64,000 bases of DNA, taken from assembly GCA_024291935.2 (NCBI GenBank), contig CM044308.1:123096501-123160500 (forward strand), written 5' to 3'. Below the pieces are notes generated by a model. It had not been told where the DNA came from and did no database searches. It was given only the letters and a program-made list of their open reading frames with translations. The translations under genes were made by a program, and so were the position numbers. Below are positions 1-12,610 of the stretch, one piece after another. Position 1 is the first letter of the stretch. Each line of letters begins with the position of its first letter. Source of the DNA: Okapia johnstoni. Its lineage: Eukaryota > Chordata > Mammalia > Artiodactyla > Giraffidae.

Positions 1-1245
1 TTTGCTTCCTGACCTGCTTACAGGTTTCTCAAGAGGTAGGTCAGGCGGTCTGGTATTCCCATCTCTTTCAGAATTTTCCACAGTTTATTGTGATCCACAC
101 AGTCAAAGGCTTTGGCATAGTCAATAAAGCAGAAATAGATGTTTTTTCTGGAACTCTTGCTTTTTCGATGACCCACTGGATGCTGGCAATTTGATCTCTG
201 GTTCTTCTGCCTTTTCTAAAACCAGTTTGAACATCTGGAAGTTCACGGTTCACGTATTGCTGAAGCCTGGCTTGGAGAATTTTGAGCATTACTTTACTAG
301 CGTGTGAGATGAGTACAATTGTGCGGTAGTTTGAGCATTCTTTGGCATTGCCTTTCTTTGGGATTGGGATGAAAACTGACCTTTTCCAATCCTTTAGCCA
401 CTGCTGAGTTTTCCAAATTTGCTGGTATATTGAGTGCAGCACTTTCACAGCATCATCTTTCAGAATCTGAAATAGCTCAACTGAAATTCCATCACTTCCA
501 CTAGCTTTGTTCGTAGTGATGCTTTCTAAGGCCCACTTGACTTCACATTCCAGGATGTCTGGCTCTAGGTGAGTGATCACACCATCGTGATTATCTGGGT
601 CATGAAGATCTTTTTTTGTACAGTTCTTCTGTGTATTTTTGTCACCTCTTCTTAATATCTTCTGCTTCTGTTAGGTCCATACCATTTCTGTCCTTTATCG
701 AGTCCATCTTTGCATGAAAAGTTCCCTTGGTATCTCTAATTTTCTTGAAGAGATCTCTAGTCTTTCCCATTCTGTTGTTTTCCTCTATTTCTTTGTATTG
801 ATTGCTGAGGAAGGCTTTCTTATCTCTCCTTGCTATTCTTTGGAACTCTGCATTCAGATGGGAATATCTTTCCTTTTCTCCTTTGCTTTTCACTTCTCTC
901 CTTTTCACAGCTATTTGTAAGCCCTCCTCAGACAGCCATTTTGCTTTTTTGCATTTCTTTTCCATGGGGATCATCTTGATCCCTTTCTCCTGTACAATGT
1001 CACGAACCTCCATCCATAGTTCATCAGGCATTTTGTCTATCAGATCTGGTCCCTTAAATCTATTTCTCACTTCCACTGTATAATCATGAGGGATTTGATT
1101 TAGGTCATACCTGAATGGTCTAGTGGTTTTCCCTACTTTCTTCAATTTAAGTCTGAATTTGGCAATAAGGAGTTCATGATCTGAGCCACAGCCAGCTCCC
1201 CGTCTTGTTTTTGCTGACTGTATAGAGTTTCTCCATCTTTGGCTG
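1..1245 (-). mobile_element. BovB (RTE-clade) LINE fragment, minus strand, cut by window edge
   Basis: Minus-strand translation gives two blocks of the single RTE polyprotein. Roughly 642-1245 encodes the end of the endonuclease domain (SDHELLIAKF) and the linker before the reverse transcriptase. 68-580 encodes the N-terminal reverse transcriptase, including SDGISVELFQ and TGFRKGRRTRDQI. The same sequence appears in the other BovB copies of this window. The frame breaks near 600-640, and again near 145-170, where the expected tract leading into DYAKAFD is shifted. The 3' part lies outside the window. The upstream end stops abruptly at about 1245, where an L1 fragment begins. It is a dead copy; BovB normally encodes an endonuclease plus reverse transcriptase acting by target-primed reverse transcription. 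Confidence 0.95.
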
Positions 1246-1410
1246 CAAAGCAGTGTGTAGAGGCAACCATAAGTTTGTTCTCTAAGTCTGTGAGTTTGGG
1301 AAAGAATGGATACATGCATATGTATGGCTAAGCCCCTTCACTGTTCACCATAAACTATCACAGCATTGTTAGTCAGCTATACCTCAATACAAAATTAAAT
1401 GTTAAAAAAA
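1246..1410 (+). mobile_element. Very short L1 3' tail with 5' inversion
   Basis: 1293-1400 is the terminal L1 3'UTR in plus orientation: GAATGGATACATGCATATG, then a cactgttcacc block, ending in an A-rich tail. It matches the L1 end at 61180-61280. Immediately before it, about 1246-1294 is the preceding part of the same 3'UTR in the opposite orientation, the complement of the tract seen near 61005-61035. Inverted upstream piece, forward downstream piece and A-rich end is the structure produced by twin priming. Confidence 0.75.
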
Positions 1411-3039
1411 TTTTAAAGAAAAATCCTGTTTTTGTATTGTTTTTCTGTTTGGTTGATCTATCCATTGATGTAATTGGGGTATTAAAATCCTCTCCAATTA
1501 TTGCGTTATTGTCAATTTCTCCCTTTATGTCTGTTAATATTTGCTCTATATATTTAGGTGCTCCTACAATAGGTGTTAACAAATGTTTTATCCCCTTCTT
1601 GTATTGAACTTTTTATTATTATATAATGTCCTTCTGTTTTTGTCTTTTGTTTTAGACTGTCTTCTTTATATTGATTATTTTAATTGTGTAGACTGTTTTA
1701 AAGTCTACTTTATCTGGTATGACTAGTGCTACTGTGACTGTCCTGTCACTTCAATTTGCACGAAATATGTTTTTCCATCTCCTCATCATTTTTTGTGTGC
1801 CTTTAGCTCTGAAGTGAGTCTCTTGTAAGCAGCACATCGTATCTTTTAATCTGCCATTTTAATTGGAGCAGTTAGTCAGCTGACATTTAACAATGATTAT
1901 TGACAGATATGTACTTACTGCCATTTTGTGAATCGTTTCCCAGTTGTTTTATAGTTCTTCCCTGTTCTGTTTTTCTTTTAGGTTCTTCCCTTATGGTTTG
2001 ATGATTTTCTTTAACGGTATGCTTGTGTTCGTTTCATTTTCGGTTGTGTGTATCTGCTGTAGGTTTTTGATTTGTGATTATTATGGGGCTCATATATGTT
2101 GATCAGTACCTATTATCTACTTGTTTTAAAGTCATTTAAATTCAAACACCTTCTAAAAGATCTATGTTTTTTTTTTACCCCCCTCCCCCATGTTTTGTAT
2201 TTTTGATGCCGTATTTTATAACTTCATGTTTATCTTTTAACTGTTTGTAGTTATAGTTGATTTTACAGTTGTCTTTCAATCTTTGTACCAGCTTATTAAA
2301 GTGGTTGATCCACAGCCTTTACTATGTATTTGTCTTTACTTAGTAGGATTTTTTCTTTCCTATAGATTCTAACTTCTTCTTGTTGTAGCCTTTTCTTTTT
2401 TACTTATAGAAGACCCTGTAACATTTCTTTTAGGGTCGGTTTAGTACTGATGAACTCTATCTCTTCTGAATGATAATCTTGCTGAGATTATCCCTTTCCA
2501 CACTTTAAACATGTCATGCCATTCCCTTCTGGCCTGTAGTGTTTCTGCAGAAAAATCTCTCATAGCCTTATGAGGACTGCCTTGTATGTGACTCCTTGCT
2601 TTTCTCTTGCTGTCTTTGGAATTCTCTCATTAACTTTTGCCATTTTAATTTTTATGCCTAGGTGTGAATCTTTTGGGGTTCATCTTGTTTGGGACTCTGT
2701 TCTTCCTGTACCTGGATGTGTTTCCTTCTTCAGATTCAGGAACTTTTCAACCATAATTTCACTAAATACATTTTCAACCCCTTTTGCTCTCTCTTCTCCT
2801 TCTGGAACCCTTTAATGCAAATGTTGATACACATGATGTTGTCCCAAATGTTCCTTAAACCGTTTTAATTTCAAAAATTTGTTTTCTTTTTGTTATCCTA
2901 ATTGGGTGATTTCTATTATTCTGTTTTCCAGATCAGGTATTCTGTATCAGTTGGTTTGCTGTTAATTCCTTCTAGTGTGTTTTCATTTATCATAGTTTTT
3001 AGTTCTGATTGGTTCTTTTTTACTTTCTAGTCCATTGTT
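1411..3039 (-). mobile_element. Old L1, minus strand: ORF2 start, inter-ORF region and ORF1
   Basis: On the minus strand 1430-1582 encodes GAPKYIEQILTDIKGEI and DFNTPITSMDRSTKQK, the conserved core of the L1 ORF2 endonuclease. Further upstream in the element, around 2500-2560, the antisense of the ORF1 C-terminal motif SAETLQARREW is recognisable. The stretch between is AT-rich inter-ORF sequence and decayed ORF2 N-terminus. Many stops and shifts mark it as old. The ORF2 side is lost at about 1410, next to the small L1 tail. Confidence 0.8.
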
Positions 3040-3174
3040 AGGAGAAGGAGATGGCAGCCCACTCCAGTGTTCTTGCCTGGAGAATCCCAGGGACAGGGGA
3101 GCCTGGTGGCTGCTGTCCGTGAGGTCGCACAGAGTCGGACACGACTGAAGCGACTCAGCAGCAGCAGCAGCAGC
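3040..3174 (+). mobile_element. Bov-tA/BOV-A2-type SINE, 5'-truncated
   Basis: It has the SINE body: an AGGAGAAGGAGATGGCAGCC start, CCTGGAGAATCCCAGGGAC, GTCGGACACGACTGAAGCG and a (CAG)n end. It lies inside the old minus-strand L1. Imperfect 8-bp flanking duplications (ccattgtt at 3032-3039, cccttgtt at 3175-3182) fit insertion by L1/BovB machinery. The tRNA-related head with the pol III boxes is missing. Confidence 0.92.
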
Positions 3175-3699
3175 CCCTTGTTCTAGTTCACACTATGTTC
3201 ATCTGTTATTTTCCCTAATCCAGTTAACATTATTACTAATTCTCTGAACTGGTACATTTTTCAGGTTTTTTTTTCCCTTTCTTGTTCTTTTATTTGAAAC
3301 AAATTTCTCTGTCTTCTCATTTTGCTTATCTTTGTCTCTATGAAATTAGATAAGTTACCTATCCTGGTCCTGAATGGGGTGTCCTTGTGTGGGAGCACCC
3401 TTGTGCAGTCTGCATGTGCCTGGTGGCTTTGGTGGCCGAGCTGTGTCTGAAGTGAGCTCGAGTCACATTTCTCCTCTGGGTAGGCTGGCAGCTATCACTA
3501 TTGCTAGGAGGTGGAGCTGGAGATGGCAGAGATGGGGGAGGGTGAGAGCAAGAGCCAGGTGTGAGAGGGGGACTTCTCAGCTTAGTAGCCAACAGCATCC
3601 TGTCAAGGGATAGGAGTGCATCCAAAGTTGCTACACCAGAAGCCCCGAGGGTCAAGTCAGAGCTGGTTCTGTCCCCTCAGTGTGTGCCCTCCCCCTCCC

Positions 3700-4170
3700 A
3701 GCATTGGCACCTTTGCCCCATAAGGGAGCACTGCTGGAGCAGGTGCCCTGTGCAGGCCAGGGTGTGAGCTGGCATGGTCCAGGCATGCCAATCAGAGGTC
3801 CAGACTGCTGCCTCTGCAGGTGCCGGTAATGGTCACCCTCTCCCTGTTCAGGTACAGTGCTGGGTCCAGGTTGGTGCCATCCTCCATGGCAAAGCACTCT
3901 CCAGCAGCAGCAGCAGCCTTTGCTCTAGTGGGAAGCTGTGCTGTGGAGCAAGAGGGGCCACAGCGTGTGCTGGAGTGAGCCCACCTCTGGCCAGAGCACT
4001 GACGTTTCACCCCCGTGAACACCAGGGTGGATGCCTTGCCAGCTCTGAGCCGACACTGTTCCTGAGACCTGGGCACTCACGTTGGCTGCCGTAGCCTTTG
4101 CCTCAGTATGGAGCTGCCCTGCAGAGCAACGGGAACCATGGTGGGTGCTCAGCTTGGCCTGGGCCTGCAC
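3700..4170 (-). repeat. Diverged tandem monomers inside the L1 5'UTR
   Basis: A similar block starts near 3709, 3917 and 4096: tttgccccataagggagc, tttgctctagtgggaagc and tttgcctcagtatggagc, each followed by a ctgcnnnggagca-type segment. Spacing is about 208 and 179 bp. The minus-strand translations of the last two share CS(A/T)xQL and AKA(T/A)AA. L1 promoters built of repeated monomers are known in other mammals; here the copies are weakly conserved. Confidence 0.5.
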
Positions 4171-4616
4171 AAGGGCAGTTACAGAAAACCAGGCAAAGTC
4201 TTGGGTCCTTACAATCTGCTTCCTCTGCCTCGTTGAGGGAGTGAGTGTGTGTGCATTTCTTAAGAGTGGTCTAGGTTTCTGACAGCCCCACTGTCAGTCT
4301 CATTGACTTTCAAACCTGCTGAGAGACTTTTCCTTCCAGTGTTGGACCCCAGGGATGCGGCGCCTGATTGATACATGATTCCAACTCCTCACTCCCCAGG
4401 GAGGGTGTAATCCCCCTCCTCTTCTGTGTCCCCTTCCAGGGGCACAGGTCCTGACCTGATTACTTCTCCTCCCTTCCTGATCCCGACTCTGTGTGGATCT
4501 TTCTTACAGCCTTTCGGATGTTTAATACTCATTCTGCCAGTCTCCAGTTTGTTTCCAGCGAGAATTGCTCCACGTTTTTGATGTCTTCATGGGGGGAGGT
4601 GAGCTCCATGTCCTCC

Positions 4617-4636
4617 TACTCCACCATCTTGATCTC
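4617..4636 (-). promoter_or_regulatory. Probable YY1-type site at the L1 5' end
   Basis: On the minus strand the L1 begins with CAAGATGGTGG, one base from the YY1 consensus CAAGATGGCGG. A YY1 site at the start of the 5'UTR is known to direct accurate initiation in human L1. The change looks like CpG decay, so present activity is doubtful. Confidence 0.45.
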
Positions 4637-4643
4637 CTCCTCT

Positions 4644-6270
4644 TATAGACTCATTAGTTTACTGAACATTCTACCTAACAATAAGCTGGTTTCTTCTGTG
4701 ATAAATTACAAATCTTGGTTTCTCAAGCCAGTATTCTACATAAGCGATAAATACACTACAGGAATCGTTATTCTATTACTGACCTTTCTTCATTCTGTAA
4801 CAAATTCAAATAATAGCATAAGATTGTAATTTTTAATAATATTCCTTGCCCTTTGAGTTATGAGCTAAATTATACAGGTTCAATAAACCCCTTCAACTAA
4901 TGATGCTTATTTTGTAGGCTGTAATTCATGTAGGGGAAGTTTTATGTAACTTTCTTCAAGCATCCTTTGGCTTCGCATAGATGCACAGTACCTGATAAGC
5001 TAATTGTGCAAATTTCTCTTCTGTTCTTAGGTGCCCAAACTAGCCACGGTTAGGTTTGTTGAGTAACGTGTACGAAGACAGGTAAAGAAGCATCACTATT
5101 ATTGGACCATGTTTTTTCTCTGTGGCAAAAAAGCATTGAGGCAATCACTGAGACATTTTTGCTCAGTACCTGAGACAGGTACTTTTTGCTATTTTTTACG
5201 GCTTGTCTATTCCAGTAGAGTGCCAGTTCCTTTTCTGTGATGTTTTGGGTGTTAACTGATATTGTATCTAGGGTCCCTGAGGGAGTCAGTCACGTAGTCA
5301 TATTTTAAACATATGCCTTTACAGTTTCCACTCTTTATATGCATTAAACAGTTTACTTATTCTTGGTAGTACACATTCTAAATACGTAACTCCAGGAAGC
5401 ATTTTATCCATTTAAAGGGAATACTCTTATGATCAAACCTCATTACTTAAAATTTTAGTTCATGCCAATATGCAGTGGAAATTGTCACTTGAAAACCATT
5501 TGTTTATGGCAATTCTGCCTAGTGGTAGACCTCTTTTTTTAGGTTGGGAGATTCTGGCCCTAAGGGTATGTTTTAGCACCACCCACCTTGGCACACCACT
5601 TATCTTAACACCCAACCTGCCCTTTAATATCCTGGTGAGCGTATGAAATGGGTAGATTAGACAAATGTGTGCAACAGAAAAATGAGGATATGTTTGAGTT
5701 CCTTTAATTGTATTATAATTGGATAAAGCCACTGTTGGATAAGCCAGAAGTATGCTCTCGCTATAGGTATGGATAAATTTAAGCTGATCATATGATTTTA
5801 CTATCACAAATTCAGTGGGCCTCACTAAGCAATAGCTTCTCTTATCCAATATACCTCTAAGGCAAAAAAAGACCTAAGATCATTTACTGTCAAATATGAA
5901 TCCTAATTTCTGGCAGAAGTCCTCCCTGCAGTGTTAATTTGCTTATATTCACCATCTCTGTAATTACTTAATTGTAGATTCTGCTTACCAACTTAACTTT
6001 CGAAGGTTAACCAGCAAAGTATGTTGCTTAACATGAAACAGATCACAGGTGCATTGTTGAGATGAGTGAGTGAAAATTCTGATTGAAAAAAAATTCCTAT
6101 GCTAGGATTTTATATGGGATTAGACTTGTTTTTTGAGAGAATTCTTGACTCTTCCCCAAAAGACTACTACTTCCCCCTACTCTAACATGAAGAGCTACCA
6201 TATTTACCAGCATATAAGAAGATATGTAACACATAGGGAAATGGGTAACTTTCCAAGAATAATTTTTTGG
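4644..6270. other. No recognised repeat or gene
   Basis: AT-rich single-copy-looking sequence. The longest open frame is 129 codons on the minus strand (5460-5849, starting MDKRSYCLVRP). I recognise no domain in it, its only methionine is the first residue, and it has no supporting splice sites. It may be chance or a decayed repeat I cannot name. Confidence 0.4.
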
Positions 6271-6282
6271 AAAAAAATTGTT

Positions 6283-8508
6283 ATATCACTGATGAACATA
6301 GATGCAAAAATCCTTAATAAAATTCTAGCAAACAGAATCCAACATCATATTAAAAAGATCATACATCATGACCAAGTGGGCTTTATCCCAGGAATGCAAG
6401 GTTTCTTTAACATCCGCAAATCAATCAATGTAATTCACCACATTAACAAATTGAAAGATAAGAACAATATGATTATCTCAATAGATGCAGAAAAAGCCTT
6501 TGACAAAATTCAACATCCATTTATGATAAAAACTCTCCAGAAAGCAGGAATAGAAGGAACATACCTCAACATAATAAAAGCTATATATGACAAACCCACA
6601 GCAAACATTATCCTCAATGGTGAAAAACTGAAAGCATTTCCCCTAAAGTCAGGAACAAGGCAAGGATGCCCACTTTCACCACTACTATTCAACATAGTTC
6701 TGGAAGTTTTGGCCACAGCAATCAGAGCGGAAAAAGAAATAAAAGGAATACAGATAGGAAAAGAAGAAGTAAAACTCTCACTGTTTGCAGATGACATGAT
6801 CCTCTACATAGAAAACCCTAAAGATTCTACCAGAAAACTACTAGAGCTAATCAATGAATATAGTAATGTTGCAGGATACAAAATTAACACACAGAAATCC
6901 CTTGCATTCCTATACACCAATAATGAGAAAACAGAAAGAGTAATTAAGGAAACAATACCATTCACCATTGCAACAAAAAGAATAAAATACCTAGGAATAT
7001 TTCTACCTAAAGAAACAAAAGACTTATATATAGAAAACTATAAAACACTGATGAAAGAAATCAAAGAGGACACAAACAGATGGAGAAATATACCGTGTTC
7101 ATGGATTGGAAGAATTAATATAGTGAAAATGAGTATACTACCCAAAGCAATCTACAGATTCAATGCAATCCCTATCAAACTACCAATGATATTTTTCACA
7201 GAACTAGAACAAATCATTTCATGATTTGTATGGAAGTATAAGAAACCTCGAATAGCCAAAGCAATCTTGAGAAAGAAGAATGGAACTGGAGGAATCAACC
7301 TGCCTGACTTCAAGCTCTACTACAAAGCCACAGTCATCAAGACAGTGTGGTACTGGCACAAGGATAGAAATATAGATCAATGGAACAAAATAGAAAGCCC
7401 AGAGATAAACCCACGCACCTATGGGCACCTTATCTTCGACAAAGGAGGCAAGAGTATACAATGGAGAAAAGACAATCTCTTTAACAAGTGGTGCTGGGAA
7501 AACTGGTCAACCACTTGTAAAAGAATGAAACTAGAACACTTCCTAACACCATACACAAAAATAAACTCAAAATGGATTAAAGATCTAAATGTAAGACCAG
7601 AAACTATAAAACTCCTAGAGGAAAACATAGGCAAAACACTCTCCGACATAAATCACAGCAGGATCCTCCATGACCCACCCCCCAGAATATTGGAAATAAA
7701 AGCAAAAATAAACAAATGGGACCTAATCAAAATTAAAAGCTTTTGCACAACAAAGGAAACTATAAGCAAGGTGAAAAGACAGCCTTCAGAATGGGAGAAA
7801 ATAATAGCAAACGAAGCAACAGACAAACAATTAATCTCAAAAATATACAAGCAACTCCTGCAGCTGAATTCCAGAAAAATAAACGACCCAATCAAAAAAT
7901 GGGCCAAAGAACTAAACAGACATTTCTCCAAAGAAGACATACAGATGGCTAACAAACACATGAAAAGATGCTCAACATCACTCATTATTAGAGAAATGCA
8001 AATCAAAACCACAATGAGGTACCATTACACACCAGTCAGAATGGCCGCTATCCAAAAGTCTACAAGCAATAAATGCTGGAGAGGGTGTGGAGAAAAGGGA
8101 ACCCTCTTACACTGTTGGTGGGAATGCAAACTAGTACAGCCACTATGGAGAACAGTGTGGAGATTCCTTAAAAAACTGGGAATAGAACTGCCATATGACC
8201 CAGCAATCCCACTGCTAGGCATATACACCGAGGAAACCAGAATTGAAAGAGACGCGTGTACCCCAATGTTCATCGCAGCACTGTTTACAATAGCCAGGAC
8301 ATGGAAGCAACCTAGATGTCCATCGGCAGACGAATGGATAAGGAAGCTGTGGTACATATACACAATGGAATATTACTCAGCCATTAAAAAGAATACATTT
8401 GAATCCGTTCTATTGAGATGGATGAAACTGGAGCCCATTATACAGAGTGAAGTGAGCCAGAAAGAAAAGCACCAATACAGTATACTAATGCATGTATATG
8501 GAATTTGA
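6283..8508 (+). pseudogene. L1 ORF2 C-terminal two-thirds, one premature stop
   Basis: This encodes reverse transcriptase and the C-terminal region of L1 ORF2p, which normally copies L1 RNA at the cut target in the nucleus. The frame is continuous from 6283 to 8508 except for one TGA at 7222-7224, just before [15 protein letters not shown]. Visible motifs are the palm motif A region [11 protein letters not shown] (about 6478-6510), [13 protein letters not shown] (about 6655-6690) and the catalytic FADD at 6784-6795. The C-terminus has the [16 protein letters not shown]ys/His segment (about 8074-8121), [14 protein letters not shown] and the terminal [12 protein letters not shown]. The endonuclease domain is absent through 5' truncation. 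The host-derived start at 6133 contributes about 50 unrelated residues. It cannot make a functional protein. Confidence 0.93.
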
Positions 8509-8807
8509 AAGATGGTAATGGTAACCCTATATGTGAGACAGAATAAGAGACACAGATGCATAGAACAGTCCTGTGGACTCTGAGGGAGAAGGTGAGGGTT
8601 GGACGTTCTGGGACAATAACATTGAAACATGTATATTGTCATATGTGAAGCAGAACACCATTCCATGTTCTATGCATGGGACGGATGCTCAGGGATGGAG
8701 CGTTGGGATGACACTGAGGGTTGGGAGGGGGAGGGAGGTGGGAGGAGGGTTTGGGAGGGGGAGCACATGTGAATCCATGGCTGATTCATGTCGATGTATG
8801 GCAAAAA

Positions 8808-8940
8808 CTACTACAATATTGTAAAGTAATTAGCCCCCAACTAAAATTAAAAAAAAAAACAACAACAAAAAAAAAACCACTACAACATTGTAAAGTAATT
8901 AGCCTTCAACTAAAATAAATAATTAATTTAAAAAAAAAAT
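8808..8940 (+). repeat. Duplicated L1 3' terminus inside the A-rich tail
   Basis: The last 40 bases of the element occur twice: 8808-8848 (attgtaaagtaattagcc, then cccaactaaaat) and 8877-8917 (attgtaaagtaattagcc, then ttcaactaaaat). The copies are separated by an A/CAA-rich stretch, and more A-rich sequence with embedded taaataa units follows to about 9022. Confidence 0.85.
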
Positions 8941-9034
8941 AATAAATAAAAAAATAAAAAAAAAAAAAGGTGCAACTACAAAACACTAAAATAAAATTTA
9001 AAAATAAAGACTCTAAAAAAAAAAAAAAATTGTT

Positions 9035-11827
9035 TTCACACACAGTCTAGAAGTGTCTTTAAAAGTTGTCCTATATACAGAAAACCATGTTGTTCATATA
9101 AGAACAATATATGGGCATTAAAATGAGATGATAATGTCCTTCCATTTTAGATCTTTGCAAGTTGACCACAGTCGGGGCACAGGGGATGCCGGACAGATTT
9201 TATGTTTGTATGAGATGTGAGTCCCTTGATTTTATGAAGAAGTGTAAACCCTCCTGTTCGCCAGAGCATGTGAGCTGTCCAAATAAATAATGCCAAGTAT
9301 CTATGTTTAGCAGAATTTAGGTTTTTGCCAGTGAGCAGAATCACAATGTGTCATGTTTAATCAAAAGCTTGATTAGGAGAAATAGTCACACAGGATTGCC
9401 TAAAGGAAATGTGCTCCACTCACCCCACTCAACTTTAACTGCTGTATCTTTCTAGACCACAGGTGAGAGCAACTGCTTGGACCATGATCTCAACTCCTGG
9501 CTGACCAGCACTTCCTATCACATACCCTGCATCTGGGCCCCCACAGAAAGCACGGGGTAAGTGCTCAAAACTTGGAATCTATGTGTCAACACTTTGAGAA
9601 TTTTTAAGTTTCTAAATACATAACTTGAACTTCTAGAAGAATTTCATTCCAGGTTTTAGTACTAGGAAAAATCAGTGTTCATCCTTACTTGAAAGAGAAA
9701 TGATGTTACTCTTCACCGCTGCGGGGTTGGGAGCTCTAATCCCAGTCTGTGTGCTGACTGACTAGGACCTCATCATGAACTTCCTGTGTCCTAATTTTAC
9801 ACTTGCAATCATCTTGGTAGCCAGTTCTTACTGACCCTTCATCTTAATTTATGTACTTGAAAAAAATATCTTGTTATCTGGTATATGTAAGCTCCTTCAA
9901 ATACATATGGGAATATGAGCATTTATTCATTACTGTATTGCAAAAGAGAGTTCTATAGTTCCTCATGTATGTTTTACTCTGAATGGAATGTGTTGGTTTT
10001 TTCTTACACTGTTTTGGCCACAAGTTGTGCAGCAGATGTCAGGAGGCCAAGAAGCTGTGAAAGGCCCTGGCCAAGTCCTCTAACCATTCTCGCCTTAGTG
10101 GTTGGAGGGAATTCTTTTCCACTTGTCTGCTGCAGCCCTGTTGTTTTTGACTTAAAGATGGACTGTCTACATTGAGAGTGACTGTCTTTCATTCTTTTTG
10201 TCAAGCTAATTGTCAAACCTGATTCTCTGTGACTAGATGGATGCTTTAGTCTTCCTCCAGAGCACTTTTCACCAGGTAATTCTCACTAGGCATTTTATGA
10301 AAGTGCTAAATATCACTGTAGCAGTGCAATAGTACCTAGAGGAGGAATGAAACAATGTGACACTATCTCTTTGTGCAATAATACACTTTTATTTTCCTTT
10401 TACCTCTGCAGTCATCTTTGAGTAATTATTGTGTAAACAATAGAATGGAATGAAATTACATTAAGTTGTATGCAAATGGCTCTAGAACACCTTAACAATT
10501 ATGACAAGGCAATTATAAATAACTTTTTTTTTCCTTAGTAATATATATTTGCTTTTTAAAGTACATTAAAGAGCTGCCATATCTAGGGTTAGCTAGGAAA
10601 GAGCATATGGTACCATCTGGGAGCCACCACCCTGAAAGTTTAGACTCCAATTTTGAAAATCCGATGGTTTACTATTCCATAATATATAGTCAAGCAGAGG
10701 GTGATTTGGGTTGAAAGTATTTATTCTTGAAACTTAACAGCGTTTTACCTTTTAGTCATTGCACAAAACCCTTTCTATTATTTTTCACTCCATCTGGGTA
10801 TTCTGCAGAATTTCAAGTAAAACACGGATTCTGGTATTTTCAAGTTTATCACCTTTGGAACGACAGAGCCTATCATTTCAGGAGACATCAAATCAGAGGT
10901 GGGTACATAATTAGCAATCTAACAGAATGGCGCCATTTTATAGAGCATCCTAAACGTTCCAGTGAAGCAAAACTTACATATGCCACTTTATGTAGAGGAA
11001 ATTTTAGATCTGAGACTATTCCCGAGTAAAGCAGCCTCAGGCACATTCTTAATATGAAATTTTTTTTTTCCCCACAAGGCACCTCCCTCTCCCAGGAGAC
11101 AATCAGATTGTGAACTGGTTTTCAGGCAAACCAAAAGAGTAAGCATCCTAGTTCCTAATTCAGTCATTTCAAAAATCACAAGTTATAAATACTCGAAAGA
11201 TAGACCTGAAATTTTTTGTTTAAATAACAAGAGTAACTGCAGGAAGCATATATAATCGAAAACATTTTTTTTTCTTTCTTATAGCTAAGGTGTGTAATGC
11301 ATAAATATATGAAAAATAAAATTCACAGTCAGTTTTAAAACTAGAATTCAAGTTTGGCTAATAAATCTTAATTTTATAAGTATATTAATTTCTAAATACA
11401 ACATAAGAGGCAGTATTGTCGGATGTACAATTAAAGTATTATAACAGAAAGGACAACAATGAGAGAAGAAATAGGCTTCTGATAGAAAAGATTCCTTTTG
11501 TTGCCAATAAATAGGACCACCTGAGTGTTTCAGATTCTTTTCACTTAAGGGAGATCCAAATTGGATATTAAATAGCTTTTGAAAAAATGAGCAACAGTCG
11601 TGCGGCTGTGGCATTTGCTTGTTCTCATACTGTGGGTTGCTAGAGAATAAAGCAGAACTCAGTGTTGTTAAGTTTAAAAAAATTCTCTTTTATCCCGTTA
11701 TGTTGAAGCCAGCCTCTTCACAATCCTCTGATTTTGCTAGGGGGTGGGAGGAAGTGGCAGGAAAGGTTGGAGGGAGGGTGTGGCGAGGGGAGGCATGACA
11801 GATCAGGGCCACATCAAGGGACAGATA
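9035..11827. other. Mostly unique sequence
   Basis: No repeat is confidently recognised. A 9450-9600 stretch weakly resembles an L2 3' end. If the terminal exon at 11828-11902 is real, its 3'UTR would lie at the right-hand end of this interval on the minus strand; I see no clear polyadenylation signal close to it. Confidence 0.4.

Positions 11828-12610
<783 letters not shown>

Larger units (their letters stand above)
3175..4643 (-). mobile_element. 5' part of the same old L1: ORF1 start and 5'UTR
   Basis: This continues the minus-strand L1 beyond the SINE. 3350-4643 is GC-rich and lacks a long open frame, as expected of an L1 5'UTR. The element ends in the complement of ATCAAGATGGTGGAGTAGGA at about 4617-4636, which resembles the first bases of mammalian L1 units. 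The 5' end therefore appears complete, unlike every other L1 in the window. Open frames here are short and overlap on both strands, so I do not call a host gene. Confidence 0.75.
6283..9022 (+). mobile_element. Young 5'-truncated ruminant L1 with target-site duplication
   Basis: Starts inside the ORF2 reverse transcriptase ([15 protein letters not shown]) and runs through the ORF2 stop, a G-rich 3'UTR and a long A-rich tail. A 12-bp duplication AAAAAAATTGTT flanks it exactly at 6271-6282 and 9023-9034, the A-rich target preferred by L1 endonuclease. About 2.7 kb of a roughly 6-kb element is present. High frame preservation suggests recent insertion. Confidence 0.95.

Noticed and set aside
3359..4282. 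Many overlapping 65-106 codon frames on both strands
   Set aside because: They lie in the GC-rich L1 5'UTR; GC-rich DNA opens frames on both strands and none has a domain.
5460..5849. 129-codon minus-strand frame
   Set aside because: No recognised domain, no splice or promoter support; could be chance in AT-rich DNA or a decayed repeat.
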